Position numbers and translations under genes: made by a program. A DNA stretch of 64,000 bases from JANMDU01 sp031418715 (GTDB taxonomy: Bacteria; Pseudomonadota; Gammaproteobacteria; Burkholderiales; Burkholderiaceae_C). Within the stretch, counting starts at the first letter, position 1. Each line of letters opens with the position of its first letter. Below the pieces are notes generated by a model that saw only the letters and a program-made list of their open reading frames with translations, searched no databases and was not told the origin of the DNA. Below, in pieces: positions 52,603-61,786 of this stretch. Location of the stretch: the NCBI GenBank assembly GCA_031418715.1, contig JANOJL010000058.1:22122-86121 (forward strand), in the 5' to 3' direction.

Positions 52603-53943
52603 TTACAACGTGCCGTAGCTGTGCAAGCCTGAGAGGAACATGTTCACGCCGATGAAGGCAAAGGTGGTGATGGCTAGGCCGACAAGGGCCCACCAAGCAG
52701 CTACTGTACCGCGCAGGCCTTTCATCAGGCGCATGTGCAGCCAAGCGGCATAGTTGAGCCAGACAATCAATGCCCAGGTTTCTTTCGGATCCCAACTCCA
52801 GTAGCCGCCCCAAGCCTCAGCGGCCCAAAGCGCGCCGAGCACGGTGGCTATCGTGAAAAAGGCAAAGCCGACGGCGATGGATTTATACATCACATCATCC
52901 AAGATTTCAAAGCTGGGCAACTGGGCCGCGATGCGTTTGCGAGCCAACAAAATGCCGCCGATGATCAGCGCAGAAATCCCAAAATACACCGCCCAATAAT
53001 CACTCATACCGCCTGTGGGCGATTTGCGAAACACAATCGGCTCAAAACACAGCACCACGCCGAGCAACCAGAGCGGCGCGAGTTTGTACCATTTGGTCTC
53101 TGCCGCTTGCTGCTTAATGAGATACGCAAAGGCCACCATGGCTGCCAAAGCAAAAGTGCCGTAGCCAATAAAGTTAGCAGGGACATGCAGCTTCATCCAC
53201 CAGCTCTTGAGCGCAGGCACCAAAGGTTGGATCTCATGCGCACCGCGCACCAGCGCATACCAAAGCAAAAAGCCCACCGCCGCGCTGATCACCAACATCA
53301 CGAATGCTCCCAGCGCCTTGGTTTTGTATTGCTCTTCAAAAAAGAGATAAAACAAAGTGGTGAGCCAGCAAAACAACACAAATACTTCATACAAATTGCT
53401 CACCGGGATATGGCCAATATCGGGCCCGAGCAAATGGCTTTCATGCCAGCGCACCATCGTGCCGATCAGCGCCATCACCACGCCTGCCCAAGCAAGTTTT
53501 GAACCCAAGCCGGAGAATGCAGCAGATTGCGCTTTGCTCAACAGACCCATCCAATAAAATGCTGTACTCATAAAAAGCAGCACGCTCATCCACAAAATCG
53601 CCGATTGGCTGGAGAGGAAATATTTGAGCCAGAACACTTCTTCCGCGCGGCCCAGTTGACCTTGGTAAGAAGCAATCCCTAACAACGAGAAAAATGCCAC
53701 GATCAGTGCGAGCGTGCGCAGCGGCTTCCAAAACCAGCCCAGCCAAATCACGAAAGGCGATAAGCCCACAAGGATGCATTTGTCGTAAAAATCCATCGAA
53801 ACGGAATGGCGAAAAAAGGCATAGCCCACGCCTGCGAACACGAGCAAGGCGAAGATCCAATCGAAGCTGTTTCGCTGACTCAGGTAGCTTTCGTTGTAAT
53901 TGACAGGCTTCGTGATAGGCTGGTTTGCAGTGGCTGTATTCAT
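52603..53943 (-). CDS. ccsB: Cytochrome c biogenesis protein CcsB/ResC
   Basis: With ResB it forms the System II cytochrome c synthetase that exports heme and attaches it to apocytochromes. The 446-residue membrane protein has the heme-handling WWD-type motif WGGYWSWDPKETWALIVWLN and many transmembrane segments, with conserved histidines in AWLHMRLMKG. Its start overlaps the resB stop codon (ATGA). Confidence 0.95.
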   Translation of the reverse strand: MNTATANQPITKPVNYNESYLSQRNSFDWIFALLVFAGVGYAFFRHSVSMDFYDKCILVGLSPFVIWLGWFWKPLRTLALIVAFFSLLGIASYQGQLGRAEEVFWLKYFLSSQSAILWMSVLLFMSTAFYWMGLLSKAQSAAFSGLGSKLAWAGVVMALIGTMVRWHESHLLGPDIGHIPVSNLYEVFVLFCWLTTLFYLFFEEQYKTKALGAFVMLVISAAVGFLLWYALVRGAHEIQPLVPALKSWWMKLHVPANFIGYGTFALAAMVAFAYLIKQQAAETKWYKLAPLWLLGVVLCFEPIVFRKSPTGGMSDYWAVYFGISALIIGGILLARKRIAAQLPSFEILDDVMYKSIAVGFAFFTIATVLGALWAAEAWGGYWSWDPKETWALIVWLNYAAWLHMRLMKGLRGTVAAWWALVGLAITTFAFIGVNMFLSGLHSYGTL

Positions 53944-56129
53944 GCGGTTCTCGCGGGCTGTTGAATGCCCAGTAATTTCGTTTTTAACATCTCAAACTCT
54001 TTGTCGCCATCCATCGTCTTGCGGTTGGCAGACAAGGCCATCTGCGCTTTGGAGGCATCCACTGCGCCATCTCCCTCTGGCGTGATCCACACCCACAAGC
54101 GACGTTCGCGCACGTAAAGCATCGCAAAAATGCCGATGATGAGGAATAAGCAGCCGGTGTAAACCACCCATTTGCCCGGTGCGCGCGCCAACTGGAAAAT
54201 GCTGGCCTGCACCTGTGTGAATTCTTTGAGCGTGAAGGCAAATGGCGCGGGGTAGAAAAATGAATCTGATAGCGCGACAACAGCTTGGGTCATGAAGGCT
54301 TGCGTTTTTTCATCAGGCTCAAGCGCTTTCAGGCCTGCTTTTTCGCGCGAGAGCTGCGTGAGTTCAAACAACACGCCATTCAAAATCCGCACCAACACTT
54401 CCCCCGCCTTTTCGCGCTCATCGGGCGGCACGGCGGTTTCCATGAAATCTGCAATTGCTTGCAAGCCAGCTGTGTTGCCGCCGTTAGCAGTCATCGGGTT
54501 GGGTACTTTGCTATCGACTTTCTCAGCGCCAGCAAACAAGCTCAAAGCCCGGCCTGCGGAGATGCTGAGTTGCTGCGCCATCTCGGGCTTGCTAGGATCA
54601 ACAGCCTTAGCCACATAGCGCTTCACGGCTGTTTCACGCATGGCAGGATCAGCCAAGGCCACTTTCAAGCGAGAAAAACCATCGGGACTGCCTTCGGCAT
54701 CGGCTGGTACGCGCAGGTAAGAATAGCTGTCGTTCGGATTCGTGCGCATGCCCCACAGGTAAATCGGTAGCCCCTCGCCTTTTTCATTCGGCTCAAGGAT
54801 CACGGGCAGCATGTAGTTGTTAAATTCGATGGCTTGGCCAGCGCCATCGCGAAGTTTGTAGGAAATGCTTGGACCGGCGTTGCGCAGACCTTTGTCTTTA
54901 CCCAGTTTGTTGGCTGAGCCCAGCGAATCGTCAATCGATTGGCGCAAATCCACTTTGCGCACATCGACTTCGGATCCGCTCCCTGCGCCCTTGGCAAAAT
55001 TCTCCACATTGATGACGCGCAGGCTGGTGTATTCGAGCGTCATTTTGTCTGCGCTGGCGTCTTGCCCTTTGGTGAGCTGAGATTGGCCGCCAATGGCACC
55101 TTGAATATCAAACGCTTTGCCGCCCGCAAGCAATGGCACAGCTTGCAACTTCACTTGTGATCCGCCATCGTCAAAGCTCGATTGGTAAATCTCAATGCCG
55201 CGATGCCGCGCAGGATGATTCACCTCGACACGTGCTTCTTTTTTCTCACCCGTTTCTTTGTCGTGAATGATGATCTCGCTGGCAAACAGCTTGGGCATGC
55301 CGGTGGAGTAGTATTCCACGATGAATTTTTTGAGCTCAATAGAAAACGGCAGATCCTGCAAAAGTACGCCACCGTTTTGATTCAGAATCGCGGTCGATGC
55401 GCTTGTACCTTCGGTGACAAACATGTTGCCGCGAAAAGCAGGATTGGATGGCGAGAGGCGATGCTGAGCGGGCACTTCAGCGATCATGCCGCCGCCATTG
55501 AAAACTGTTTTTCCGCCAAACCATTGCTGCATGCGAATGAACAAATCGCCATCCAGCAAACCACCCAGACAGACCAAAACGATGGCGCTGTGCGCAGCGA
55601 TATAGCCCAGCTTGTTAGCGCTACCCGCTTTGGCCGCAATCATCATGCCTTGCTCGCGCTGCTGCACTTTGACTTTCCAGCCAATGCCAGCGAGTTGGCG
55701 GGCAATGCGGTCACCAGCGGTTGCTGCAGACTCGGAGAGCACCGCATCTGCTTTGTGGCCAAACGCTTTCAAGCTTTGCTCGCGCATGCCTTCTTTGTAT
55801 ACATTCCAATCGGCCAGAATTTTGGGCGTGTTACGCGAAATACAGAGCGTGGTCGAGAGCACGAGAAAGGCCAAAATCAACATGAACCACCAAGCGCTGT
55901 AGACGGTGGGCAGATTCAAAGCCAAGAACACATCCGCCCAAAATGGGCCAAACTGGTTCACATAATTGTTCAGCGGCTCACCTTGCTTGAGCACTGTGCC
56001 AATCACTGATGCAATGCAAATCACGCTGAGCTGTGAGATCGAGAATCGCATCGACGAGAGAAGCTCCACTGCCGCGCGAAGGGCAAGAGATGGGGTTTTC
56101 AGGCGCATGCCGTGGGTAGAGACTGACAT
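53940..56129 (-). CDS. resB: Cytochrome c biogenesis protein ResB
   Basis: ResB is the second subunit of the System II cytochrome c synthetase. The 729-residue product has transmembrane segments near the N terminus (about 30-120 and 180-200), a large periplasmic domain with LPFSIELKKFIVEYYSTGMP and EVNHPARHRGIEIYQSSFDD, and a final membrane helix KWVVYTGCLFLIIGIFAMLY. It is followed by ccsB and preceded by the cytochrome c4 gene, a likely client. Confidence 0.95.
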   Translation of the reverse strand: MSVSTHGMRLKTPSLALRAAVELLSSMRFSISQLSVICIASVIGTVLKQGEPLNNYVNQFGPFWADVFLALNLPTVYSAWWFMLILAFLVLSTTLCISRNTPKILADWNVYKEGMREQSLKAFGHKADAVLSESAATAGDRIARQLAGIGWKVKVQQREQGMMIAAKAGSANKLGYIAAHSAIVLVCLGGLLDGDLFIRMQQWFGGKTVFNGGGMIAEVPAQHRLSPSNPAFRGNMFVTEGTSASTAILNQNGGVLLQDLPFSIELKKFIVEYYSTGMPKLFASEIIIHDKETGEKKEARVEVNHPARHRGIEIYQSSFDDGGSQVKLQAVPLLAGGKAFDIQGAIGGQSQLTKGQDASADKMTLEYTSLRVINVENFAKGAGSGSEVDVRKVDLRQSIDDSLGSANKLGKDKGLRNAGPSISYKLRDGAGQAIEFNNYMLPVILEPNEKGEGLPIYLWGMRTNPNDSYSYLRVPADAEGSPDGFSRLKVALADPAMRETAVKRYVAKAVDPSKPEMAQQLSISAGRALSLFAGAEKVDSKVPNPMTANGGNTAGLQAIADFMETAVPPDEREKAGEVLVRILNGVLFELTQLSREKAGLKALEPDEKTQAFMTQAVVALSDSFFYPAPFAFTLKEFTQVQASIFQLARAPGKWVVYTGCLFLIIGIFAMLYVRERRLWVWITPEGDGAVDASKAQMALSANRKTMDGDKEFEMLKTKLLGIQQPARTA

Positions 56130-56169
56130 CGTATTTTCTTAATAAGAACTGTATTGTCTCAAACAGGCA

Positions 56170-56207
56170 TAAAAAAAGCGGGCATCTTCTTGGAGAAACC
56201 CGCTTTT
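56170..56207 (-). terminator. Rho-independent terminator of the cytochrome c4 gene
   Basis: On the minus strand AAAGCGGG and CCCGCTTT form a stem around a 16-base loop, followed by a run of seven Ts. It lies about 60 bases after the cytochrome c4 stop codon and before resB, so resB should have its own promoter or depend on read-through. Confidence 0.85.
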
Positions 56208-56262
56208 ATTGAGCCTTTTAGGCTCGAAAGGTTCAGCGGCTGCTGAAAAAGCCTCTCACTAA

Positions 56263-56892
56263 TCAACGCAATCCGGCCAGATAATCAGCCACCGCTTTGA
56301 TCTCGCGATCGTTCATTTTGGCGGCTACTTGGGTCATGACGAGGTTATTGGTACGGCCACCATCACGGTAGGCTTTGAGTGAGCTGGCGATGTAATCGGC
56401 ATGTTGGCCAGCCAACCGTGGGTATTGGGCGGGCATACCAGCGCCTGAGGGGCTATGGCATCCTGCGCAAGCAGCGATTTGACGATCTTGGATACCGCCT
56501 TTGTAAATGCGCTCACCGCTGGCCACCAAAGCTTTGTCTTTGGCAAAGCCGGGCTTGGCTTTTTGGCTGGTCGCCCAAGCGGCGATATTGCGCATGTCTT
56601 CGTCGCTGAGGGTGGCGGCGAAGCCTTGCATGATGGCGTTTTTGCGCTTGCCACTCTTGAATTCTTGCAATTGCTTGAGCAAGTATTCAGGATGCTGACC
56701 AGCCAGCTTTGGATTCTCGGGCGCAGCAGAATTGCCGTCTGCACCGTGGCAAGAAGCACAAACGGCTTCGTATTTTTTACCACCAGCGGCAATGTCGATC
56801 TTTGGACCAGCAGGTTTAGGGTCAGCCGCAAGGGCGACAGTTGCGAAAGCAGTAAAAAAGGAGGTCAGCAGCAGGCTGGCGATGAATTTCAT
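56263..56892 (-). CDS. Diheme cytochrome c4
   Basis: The 209-residue periplasmic protein has a Sec signal (KFIASLLLTSFFTAFATVAL, cleavage after ALA) and two heme-binding motifs, C45ASCH49 and C142AGCH146. Each half ends with the axial methionine context (KNAIMQGFAATLSDEDMRNI in the first). It carries electrons to terminal oxidases. The start at 56892 is chosen because the signal peptide begins there. It diverges from engB and is next to the cytochrome maturation genes. Confidence 0.94.
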   Translation of the reverse strand: MKFIASLLLTSFFTAFATVALAADPKPAGPKIDIAAGGKKYEAVCASCHGADGNSAAPENPKLAGQHPEYLLKQLQEFKSGKRKNAIMQGFAATLSDEDMRNIAAWATSQKAKPGFAKDKALVASGERIYKGGIQDRQIAACAGCHSPSGAGMPAQYPRLAGQHADYIASSLKAYRDGGRTNNLVMTQVAAKMNDREIKAVADYLAGLR

Positions 56893-56956
56893 AGGGAACT
56901 CAAAATTTGTGATCGGAATATGTGGTCTGGTATACCCAGAGATTTTACAATGGCGG

Positions 56957-57736
56957 ATGACCGAAACTCCAAAAAAGCCCTCTACTGGCCCCAGACTGAC
57001 ACCAAAATACAAAGTCGTGCCCCCCAGTTACCGCCGCAGTACGCCCCGATCACGCTCCGCGACGGAGGCCTCGGCCGCTGTTGCAGGCAGCAGCGCCGAA
57101 GGGAAGGTAGCGCTGGCTTGGCTTCACACCACCCGTTTCTTAACGACTTCCGCCTTACTTCATCAGTTGCCTCAGCATGATTACCCCGAGGTGGCCTTCG
57201 TGGGCCGCTCCAACGCAGGCAAATCCACCTGCATCAACACACTCTGCCAACAGCGCCAGCTGGCCTATGCCTCCAAAACCCCTGGTCGCACCCAGCACAT
57301 CAACCAATTCTCGGTGGGCAAGCAAGGCAGCACAAATCTGGTGCTCACCGATCTGCCTGGTTACGGCTATGCGGCGGTAGACAAGCAATCCAAAGCGCGT
57401 TGGCAGCAGGTGATGGCCAATTATTTGGTCAGCCGCCAGCAGCTCAAAGCGGTGGTGATGCTGGCCGATTCGCGCCATGGGCTCACGGAACTGGATGAAA
57501 GCCTGTTGGATGTGATCCGCACGCGGGTGGAAGATGGTCTGCAATTTTTGGTCCTGCTGACCAAGGCCGATAAGCTGAACAAGACCGATCAGGCCAAGGC
57601 CTTGTCGATTGCGAAGCTACAAACAGCGGGCGGACAGGTGCTACTTTTCTCCGCGTTGAAACGCATTGGGATTGAAGATGCTGCGCTAAAGGTGTATGGC
57701 TGGCGCGCACCCGAAATGACGGGCGACGTGTCTTGA
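56957..57736 (+). CDS. engB: Ribosome-biogenesis GTPase EngB/YsxC
   Basis: EngB helps assemble the large ribosomal subunit. The 259-residue product has G1 GRSNAGKST (about 83-91), G3 DLPGYGYA and G4 LTKADK. The G1 motif lies about 45 residues further from the N terminus than in the E. coli protein, because of a basic Ser/Pro-rich extension (KKPSTGPRLTPKYKVVPPSY); a later start is possible. It diverges from the cytochrome c4 gene. Confidence 0.94.
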   Translation: MTETPKKPSTGPRLTPKYKVVPPSYRRSTPRSRSATEASAAVAGSSAEGKVALAWLHTTRFLTTSALLHQLPQHDYPEVAFVGRSNAGKSTCINTLCQQRQLAYASKTPGRTQHINQFSVGKQGSTNLVLTDLPGYGYAAVDKQSKARWQQVMANYLVSRQQLKAVVMLADSRHGLTELDESLLDVIRTRVEDGLQFLVLLTKADKLNKTDQAKALSIAKLQTAGGQVLLFSALKRIGIEDAALKVYGWRAPEMTGDVS

Positions 57737-57826
57737 GCCTGAGGTGACCGAAAGCGGTTAAAATACTCAGTTGTTTCCGAATAACAGGCCAGCGCTTTGC
57801 GAGATGGCCTAGATGCGAGTAATTTC

Positions 57827-58303
57827 ATGGCTGTAGTAGTTAATAAACCCCTCCCTGAGTTCGAAGCCAACGCCACAGGAGGCATCAAAGTTAACAACCA
57901 GAGTCACAGCGGCCAAGTGATGGTGCTGTACTTCTACCCCAAAGACAATACCCCGGGCTGCACGACTGAAGCGATGCAATTTCGTGACAAATACAAAGAT
58001 TTCGTCAAAGCGGGCGCTATTGTTTTTGGCGTGAGCCGCGACAACATGAAATCGCATGACGAGTTCAAAGCCAAGCTCGAACTTCCCTTTGAGCTGATTG
58101 CTGACACAGAAGAAAAGATGTGCCACGGCTTTGGCGTGGTGAAAAATAAAATCATGTATGGCAAAAAAGTCAAGGGCATCGAGCGCAGCACCTTTCTTGT
58201 GGGCCCAGATGGTGTCTTGAAAGAAGAATGGCGCGGCTTGAAGGTACCAGGGCATGTGGAAGAAGTGCTCAAAGCGGTGAAGGCGCTGAAAAAAGCCAGT
58301 TGA
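57827..58303 (+). CDS. bcp: Thioredoxin-dependent peroxiredoxin Bcp
   Basis: This atypical 2-Cys peroxiredoxin reduces peroxides with thioredoxin. The 158-residue product starts MAVVVNKPLPEFEANATGG. The peroxidatic cysteine is C45 in YPKDNTPGCTTEAMQFRD, and C99 is the only other cysteine in view. A start at 57827 fits the family. It is monocistronic by spacing, between engB and the candidate small RNA. Confidence 0.93.
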   Translation: MAVVVNKPLPEFEANATGGIKVNNQSHSGQVMVLYFYPKDNTPGCTTEAMQFRDKYKDFVKAGAIVFGVSRDNMKSHDEFKAKLELPFELIADTEEKMCHGFGVVKNKIMYGKKVKGIERSTFLVGPDGVLKEEWRGLKVPGHVEEVLKAVKALKKAS

Positions 58304-58413
58304 TTGTCGTGATTTGGAGCTTGGGCTGGCGCTAAGTCCTTGTCGGCACTCACTTTTTGGTAGCAAGACTTCTTAACAAGGTTTGTCCCGTCGTACTGTC
58401 ACAAATATTTCGC

Positions 58414-58441
58414 TTGCTCAAGGCTTGAAGCCGTGTATAGT
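58414..58441 (+). promoter_or_regulatory. Predicted sigma-70-type promoter
   Basis: TTGCTC (58414-58419) and TATAGT (58436-58441) are separated by 16 bases, close to the sigma-70 pattern. The predicted start, around 58448, would begin the small RNA or phoH leader described next. Confidence 0.55.
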
Positions 58442-58447
58442 GAATGC

Positions 58448-58540
58448 TATGAATTTGATACTGACATGGGCCGACCGCTTAGTCACTGCGAACTCCTCCA
58501 ATGAAGCCACGCGGGCAGCCGGGTGGCTTTTTTGTTTTTT
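58448..58540 (+). ncRNA. Candidate small RNA or attenuated leader upstream of phoH-like gene
   Basis: A transcript of about 93 nucleotides is predicted between the promoter-like sequence at 58414-58441 and the intrinsic terminator at 58504-58540. It contains CTCCTCC (58493-58499), complementary to ribosome-binding sites, just before the terminator stem. It may be a small regulatory RNA, or a leader controlling the phoH-like gene that starts 77 bp further on. A short frame MNLILTWADRLV also starts here but runs through the terminator. No known RNA family was recognised. Confidence 0.5.
58504..58540 (+). terminator. Intrinsic terminator or attenuator upstream of phoH-like gene
   Basis: AAGCCAC (58504-58510) pairs with GTGGCTT (58523-58529), with a GC-rich loop, followed by TTTTTTGTTTTTT. 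It is in the plus orientation and lies before the phoH-like coding sequence. Confidence 0.8.
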
Positions 58541-58617
58541 GCGCCGGGTTGTGCGCAATGTCGCAGCTTCAGTTCTGAAACCCTTCTCATCAACCCCACC
58601 CAAGAGCCGTCATCACC

Positions 58618-60351
58618 ATGCCTCTGCCACCCGCCCCCACCCAGCGCGCCGCTTTGCTCTCCACCGATGCTTACGATGCACCGGCTCGTTCCCCACGTGG
58701 GGGACGAAAGCCTTCCTCCCCGCCTGACTTTGATGCAAGCAGCAACGCTCGCGCCCAAAGCGTAGAGCTGTTTGACCGCCAAGCAGGCGGCGCACCCGAG
58801 GCACTGGAAGAGACGCAAGCTTTGCTAGAAGCCGTTTCAGGCAAATCCAAGACTATTTTTGAAGCCAAATCGGCTGATAGCCGTTATAAAACCGGCGAAG
58901 TTAGCTATCAAAATAATAGTAAGCCAGCCGCTGCTAAATCGCTGCGCAAAAAGACCACGGGCCCGGCCAAGCTCTTTGTGCTCGACACCAATGTGCTGCT
59001 GCATGACCCGATGAGTCTTTTCCGCTTTGAAGAGCATGATATTTATCTGCCCATGATCGTGCTCGAAGAGCTTGATGGCCACAAAAAGGGCATGACCGAG
59101 GTGGCTCGCAATGCGCGGCAAATCTCGCGTTCGCTGGATCAACTCGCCGCAGTTCAGGATTCGGATATGAAAGAGGGCTTGAAGCTGGATGGCACAGGCC
59201 ACCGCGAAGCCATGGGGCGTTTGTTTTTTCAAACGCAGACGATCACCTCGAATCTGCCTGCCGCGCTGCCGCAAGGCAAGGCAGATAACCAAATTCTCGG
59301 AGTCGTCGCGGGCTTGGGCGAGCTGCACAAGGGGCGCGAAGTGGTCTTGGTGTCCAAAGACATCAACATGCGCGTCAAAGCCCGTGCGCTCGGCCTGCCG
59401 ACAGACGATTACCAAAACGACAAAACACTCGATGACGGTGATTTGCTTTACACGGGCAGCCTTGCGCTGCCCGCTGATTTTTGGGATAAGCATGGCAAGA
59501 CGGTGGAAAGCTGGCAGCATGGCGGCCACACGTTTTATCGTGTCGAAGGCCCGATCGTGCCGCAGTTGCTGATCAACCAATTCGTCTATTTTGAAAGTCC
59601 CGGCGAGCCATCGCTCTATGCCCGTGTGACAGAAATTCGCGGCAAAACAGCCGTGCTCAAAACCCTGAAAGACTATGGTCACAGTAAAAACGCCGTCTGG
59701 GGCGTCACAACGCGCAACCGCGAGCAAAGCTACGCAATGAATTTGCTGATGGATCCAGATGTGGATTTGGTGACGCTTGCAGGCACGGCAGGCACGGGCA
59801 AGACGCTGATGGCCTTGGCCGCAGGCCTCACGCAAGTCTTGGACGAGCGCCGTTACACAGAAATCATCATGACCCGCGCCACCGTGAGCGTGGGCGAAGA
59901 CATTGGTTTTCTGCCCGGCACAGAAGAAGAAAAGATGGGCCCATGGATGGGCGCACTGGACGATAACTTGGAATTTCTCACAAAGAACGATTCATCCAAT
60001 TCAGGCGAGTGGGGCAGGGCGGCGACGAATGAATTGATTCGCGCCAAGATTAAAATCAAGAGCATGAATTTCATGCGTGGCCGCACCTTCATGAACAAAT
60101 ACGTAATCATTGACGAGGCGCAAAACTTAACGCCAAAGCAAATGAAAACGCTGATCACCCGCGCGGGCCCTGGCACGAAGATCGTCTGCATGGGAAATCT
60201 TGCGCAGATTGATACGCCGTATCTCACCGAAGGGTCTAGCGGCATGACTTTCGCCGTCGATAAGTTCAAGGGCTGGCCGCATGGTGGCCATATCACTTTG
60301 GCACGTGGCGAAAGGTCGCGGTTGGCGGATTTTGCTAGCGAGGTTTTGTAG
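58618..60351 (+). CDS. PIN-PhoH family ATPase
   Basis: The 577-residue product joins an N-terminal low-complexity region (1-115), a PIN nuclease domain (FVLDTNVLLHDP with D123; EELDGHKKG) and a PhoH ATPase/helicase domain with Walker A AGTAGTGKTLMALAAG (K395) and DEAQNLTPKQMKTLITR as the Walker B region. This architecture (PhoH2/YlaK-like) suggests an RNA helicase-nuclease. Residues 87-102 (DSRYKTGEVSYQNNSK) are encoded by a copy of the dispersed repeat in the linker before the PIN domain. A candidate small RNA or leader precedes it. Confidence 0.92.
   Translation: MPLPPAPTQRAALLSTDAYDAPARSPRGGRKPSSPPDFDASSNARAQSVELFDRQAGGAPEALEETQALLEAVSGKSKTIFEAKSADSRYKTGEVSYQNNSKPAAAKSLRKKTTGPAKLFVLDTNVLLHDPMSLFRFEEHDIYLPMIVLEELDGHKKGMTEVARNARQISRSLDQLAAVQDSDMKEGLKLDGTGHREAMGRLFFQTQTITSNLPAALPQGKADNQILGVVAGLGELHKGREVVLVSKDINMRVKARALGLPTDDYQNDKTLDDGDLLYTGSLALPADFWDKHGKTVESWQHGGHTFYRVEGPIVPQLLINQFVYFESPGEPSLYARVTEIRGKTAVLKTLKDYGHSKNAVWGVTTRNREQSYAMNLLMDPDVDLVTLAGTAGTGKTLMALAAGLTQVLDERRYTEIIMTRATVSVGEDIGFLPGTEEEKMGPWMGALDDNLEFLTKNDSSNSGEWGRAATNELIRAKIKIKSMNFMRGRTFMNKYVIIDEAQNLTPKQMKTLITRAGPGTKIVCMGNLAQIDTPYLTEGSSGMTFAVDKFKGWPHGGHITLARGERSRLADFASEVL
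58878..58921 (+). repeat. Dispersed 45-bp repeat inside the PhoH-like coding sequence
   Basis: The copy reads TAGCCGTTATAAAACCGGCG then AAGTTAGCTATC and AAAATAATAGTA. It is in frame with the host gene and adds a hydrophilic linker before the PIN domain. Both ends match the intergenic copies. Confidence 0.85.
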
Positions 60352-60377
60352 TTTCACGCGACGGTGAGAGCGGCTAT

Positions 60378-60406
60378 GCATGAGCGTGGATACGTCGCGC
60401 TCATGC
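60378..60406. other. Inverted repeat between phoH-like and M20 peptidase genes
   Basis: GCATGAGCG (60378-60386) is the exact reverse complement of CGCTCATGC (60398-60406) across an 11-base loop. No T-run follows, so it is not a typical terminator; it could be a Rho-dependent stop or an operator. It lies about 45 bp before the next gene. Confidence 0.45.
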
Positions 60407-60451
60407 CCTAAGCTCTGGCTATAGCCGTGCCAACCATGTATCCTCAGATCC

Positions 60452-61786
60452 ATGCAAGCAAACCACCTCGCCGAGAAACTCTTAGCATCCATAGAAGCCA
60501 GAAGAGATGAAGTCACCGCGCTCACGCAAGACCTCATCCGTTTTCCCACCGTGAACCCACCCGGTGATGCCTACGAAGCTTGTGCCAAATTCCTCGGCGC
60601 GCGCCTGAAGAAAAAAGGCTTTGCGGTTGAATACATCCGAGCTGTTGGCGCACCAGGCGACAGCAACTCACATCCCCGCACGAACGTCGTGGCGCGGTAT
60701 GAAGGCAAAGCTGCGCAGGGCAACGGCGAATGCGTGCATTTCAACAGCCATATTGATGTGGTCGAGCCGGGCAGTGGCTGGACGTTTGAGCCGTTTGGCG
60801 GGCAGATCAAAGATGGCAAGGTGTATGGGCGGGGCGCTTGCGATATGAAGGGCGGGCTGGCCTCATCGGTGATTGCTTGCGAGGCGCTGATTGACAGCGG
60901 TATGGCGTTCAACGGCACGCTGGAAATCAGTGGCACGGTGGATGAAGAATCGGGCGGCTTTGCGGGTGTGGGCTATTTGGCTGAGAAGGGCTATTTTTCC
61001 AAACCGCGTGTGCATCATGTGATCATTCCTGAGCCGCTGGGTGTGGATCGGATTTGCTTGGGGCATCGCGGTGTGTATTGGGCGGAGGTGGAGACCAAAG
61101 GGCGCATCGCCCATGGCTCGATGCCTTTTTTGGGGGATAGTGCGATCAATCACATGAGCGCGTTCATTCATTTGCTGGAAACGAAGCTGCAGCCTGCTTT
61201 GGCGCAGCGGCATACGCGCGAGCCAGTGGAGCCGCCGGGTGCGCGAGTTTCCACGCTGAATGTGAACAGCATTCATGGCGGGCAGGTGGAGCAGCGCTAT
61301 GCGAGCGACGCACGCGGCTGGCCAACGATGGAAACGCCTGCGCCTGTGGTCGCACACAGTTGCCGCGCTGTGCTGGATCGCCGTTTTATTGCGGAAGAGC
61401 AACTGGAAGACGTGAAGCTCGAAATTTTGGAGATGCTGCAAGAACTCCAACACACGCGACCCGGTTTTGATTTCAACATTCGAGAGATCATGAGTTTTGT
61501 ACCGACCGCCACGCCCAAAGATGCGCCTGTAGTGGATGCCACGGCTCGTGCGATTGCTCGTGTGCTCGGGCGCGAGCCGAGCTACATTTCCAGCCCGGGT
61601 ACGTATGACCAGAAACACATCGTGCGCACAGGCAAGCTGAAAGACGTGATCGCGTATGGCCCCGGCATTCTGGATTTAGCGCATCAGCCCGATGAATATG
61701 TCGGCATTCAAGAGATGGTTGACAGCGCAAAAATCATGGCACTGGCCTCCTTGCAACTGATGGGTGTTGCATTGAACAACTCCTAA
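60452..61786 (+). CDS. M20-family amidohydrolase (ArgE/DapE-like)
   Basis: The 444-residue zinc-dependent deacylase has the M20 motifs HFNSHIDVVEPGSGWTFEPF, GRGACDMKGGLASSVIACEA and VDEESGGFAGVGYL, and a dimerisation domain with SIHGGQ. It could deacylate N-acylated amino acids such as N-acetylornithine or succinyl-diaminopimelate, but the exact substrate cannot be read. It is monocistronic by spacing. Confidence 0.9.
   Translation: MQANHLAEKLLASIEARRDEVTALTQDLIRFPTVNPPGDAYEACAKFLGARLKKKGFAVEYIRAVGAPGDSNSHPRTNVVARYEGKAAQGNGECVHFNSHIDVVEPGSGWTFEPFGGQIKDGKVYGRGACDMKGGLASSVIACEALIDSGMAFNGTLEISGTVDEESGGFAGVGYLAEKGYFSKPRVHHVIIPEPLGVDRICLGHRGVYWAEVETKGRIAHGSMPFLGDSAINHMSAFIHLLETKLQPALAQRHTREPVEPPGARVSTLNVNSIHGGQVEQRYASDARGWPTMETPAPVVAHSCRAVLDRRFIAEEQLEDVKLEILEMLQELQHTRPGFDFNIREIMSFVPTATPKDAPVVDATARAIARVLGREPSYISSPGTYDQKHIVRTGKLKDVIAYGPGILDLAHQPDEYVGIQEMVDSAKIMALASLQLMGVALNNS

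Noticed and set aside
57733..57770. Possible promoter before bcp (TTGAGC and TAAAAT)
   Set aside because: The spacing is about 20 bases, too long for a confident sigma-70 promoter.
58441..58727. Short frame MNLILTWADRLV in the candidate small RNA
   Set aside because: It runs through a strong terminator and into the phoH-like gene in another frame; a leader peptide cannot be excluded but is not supported.
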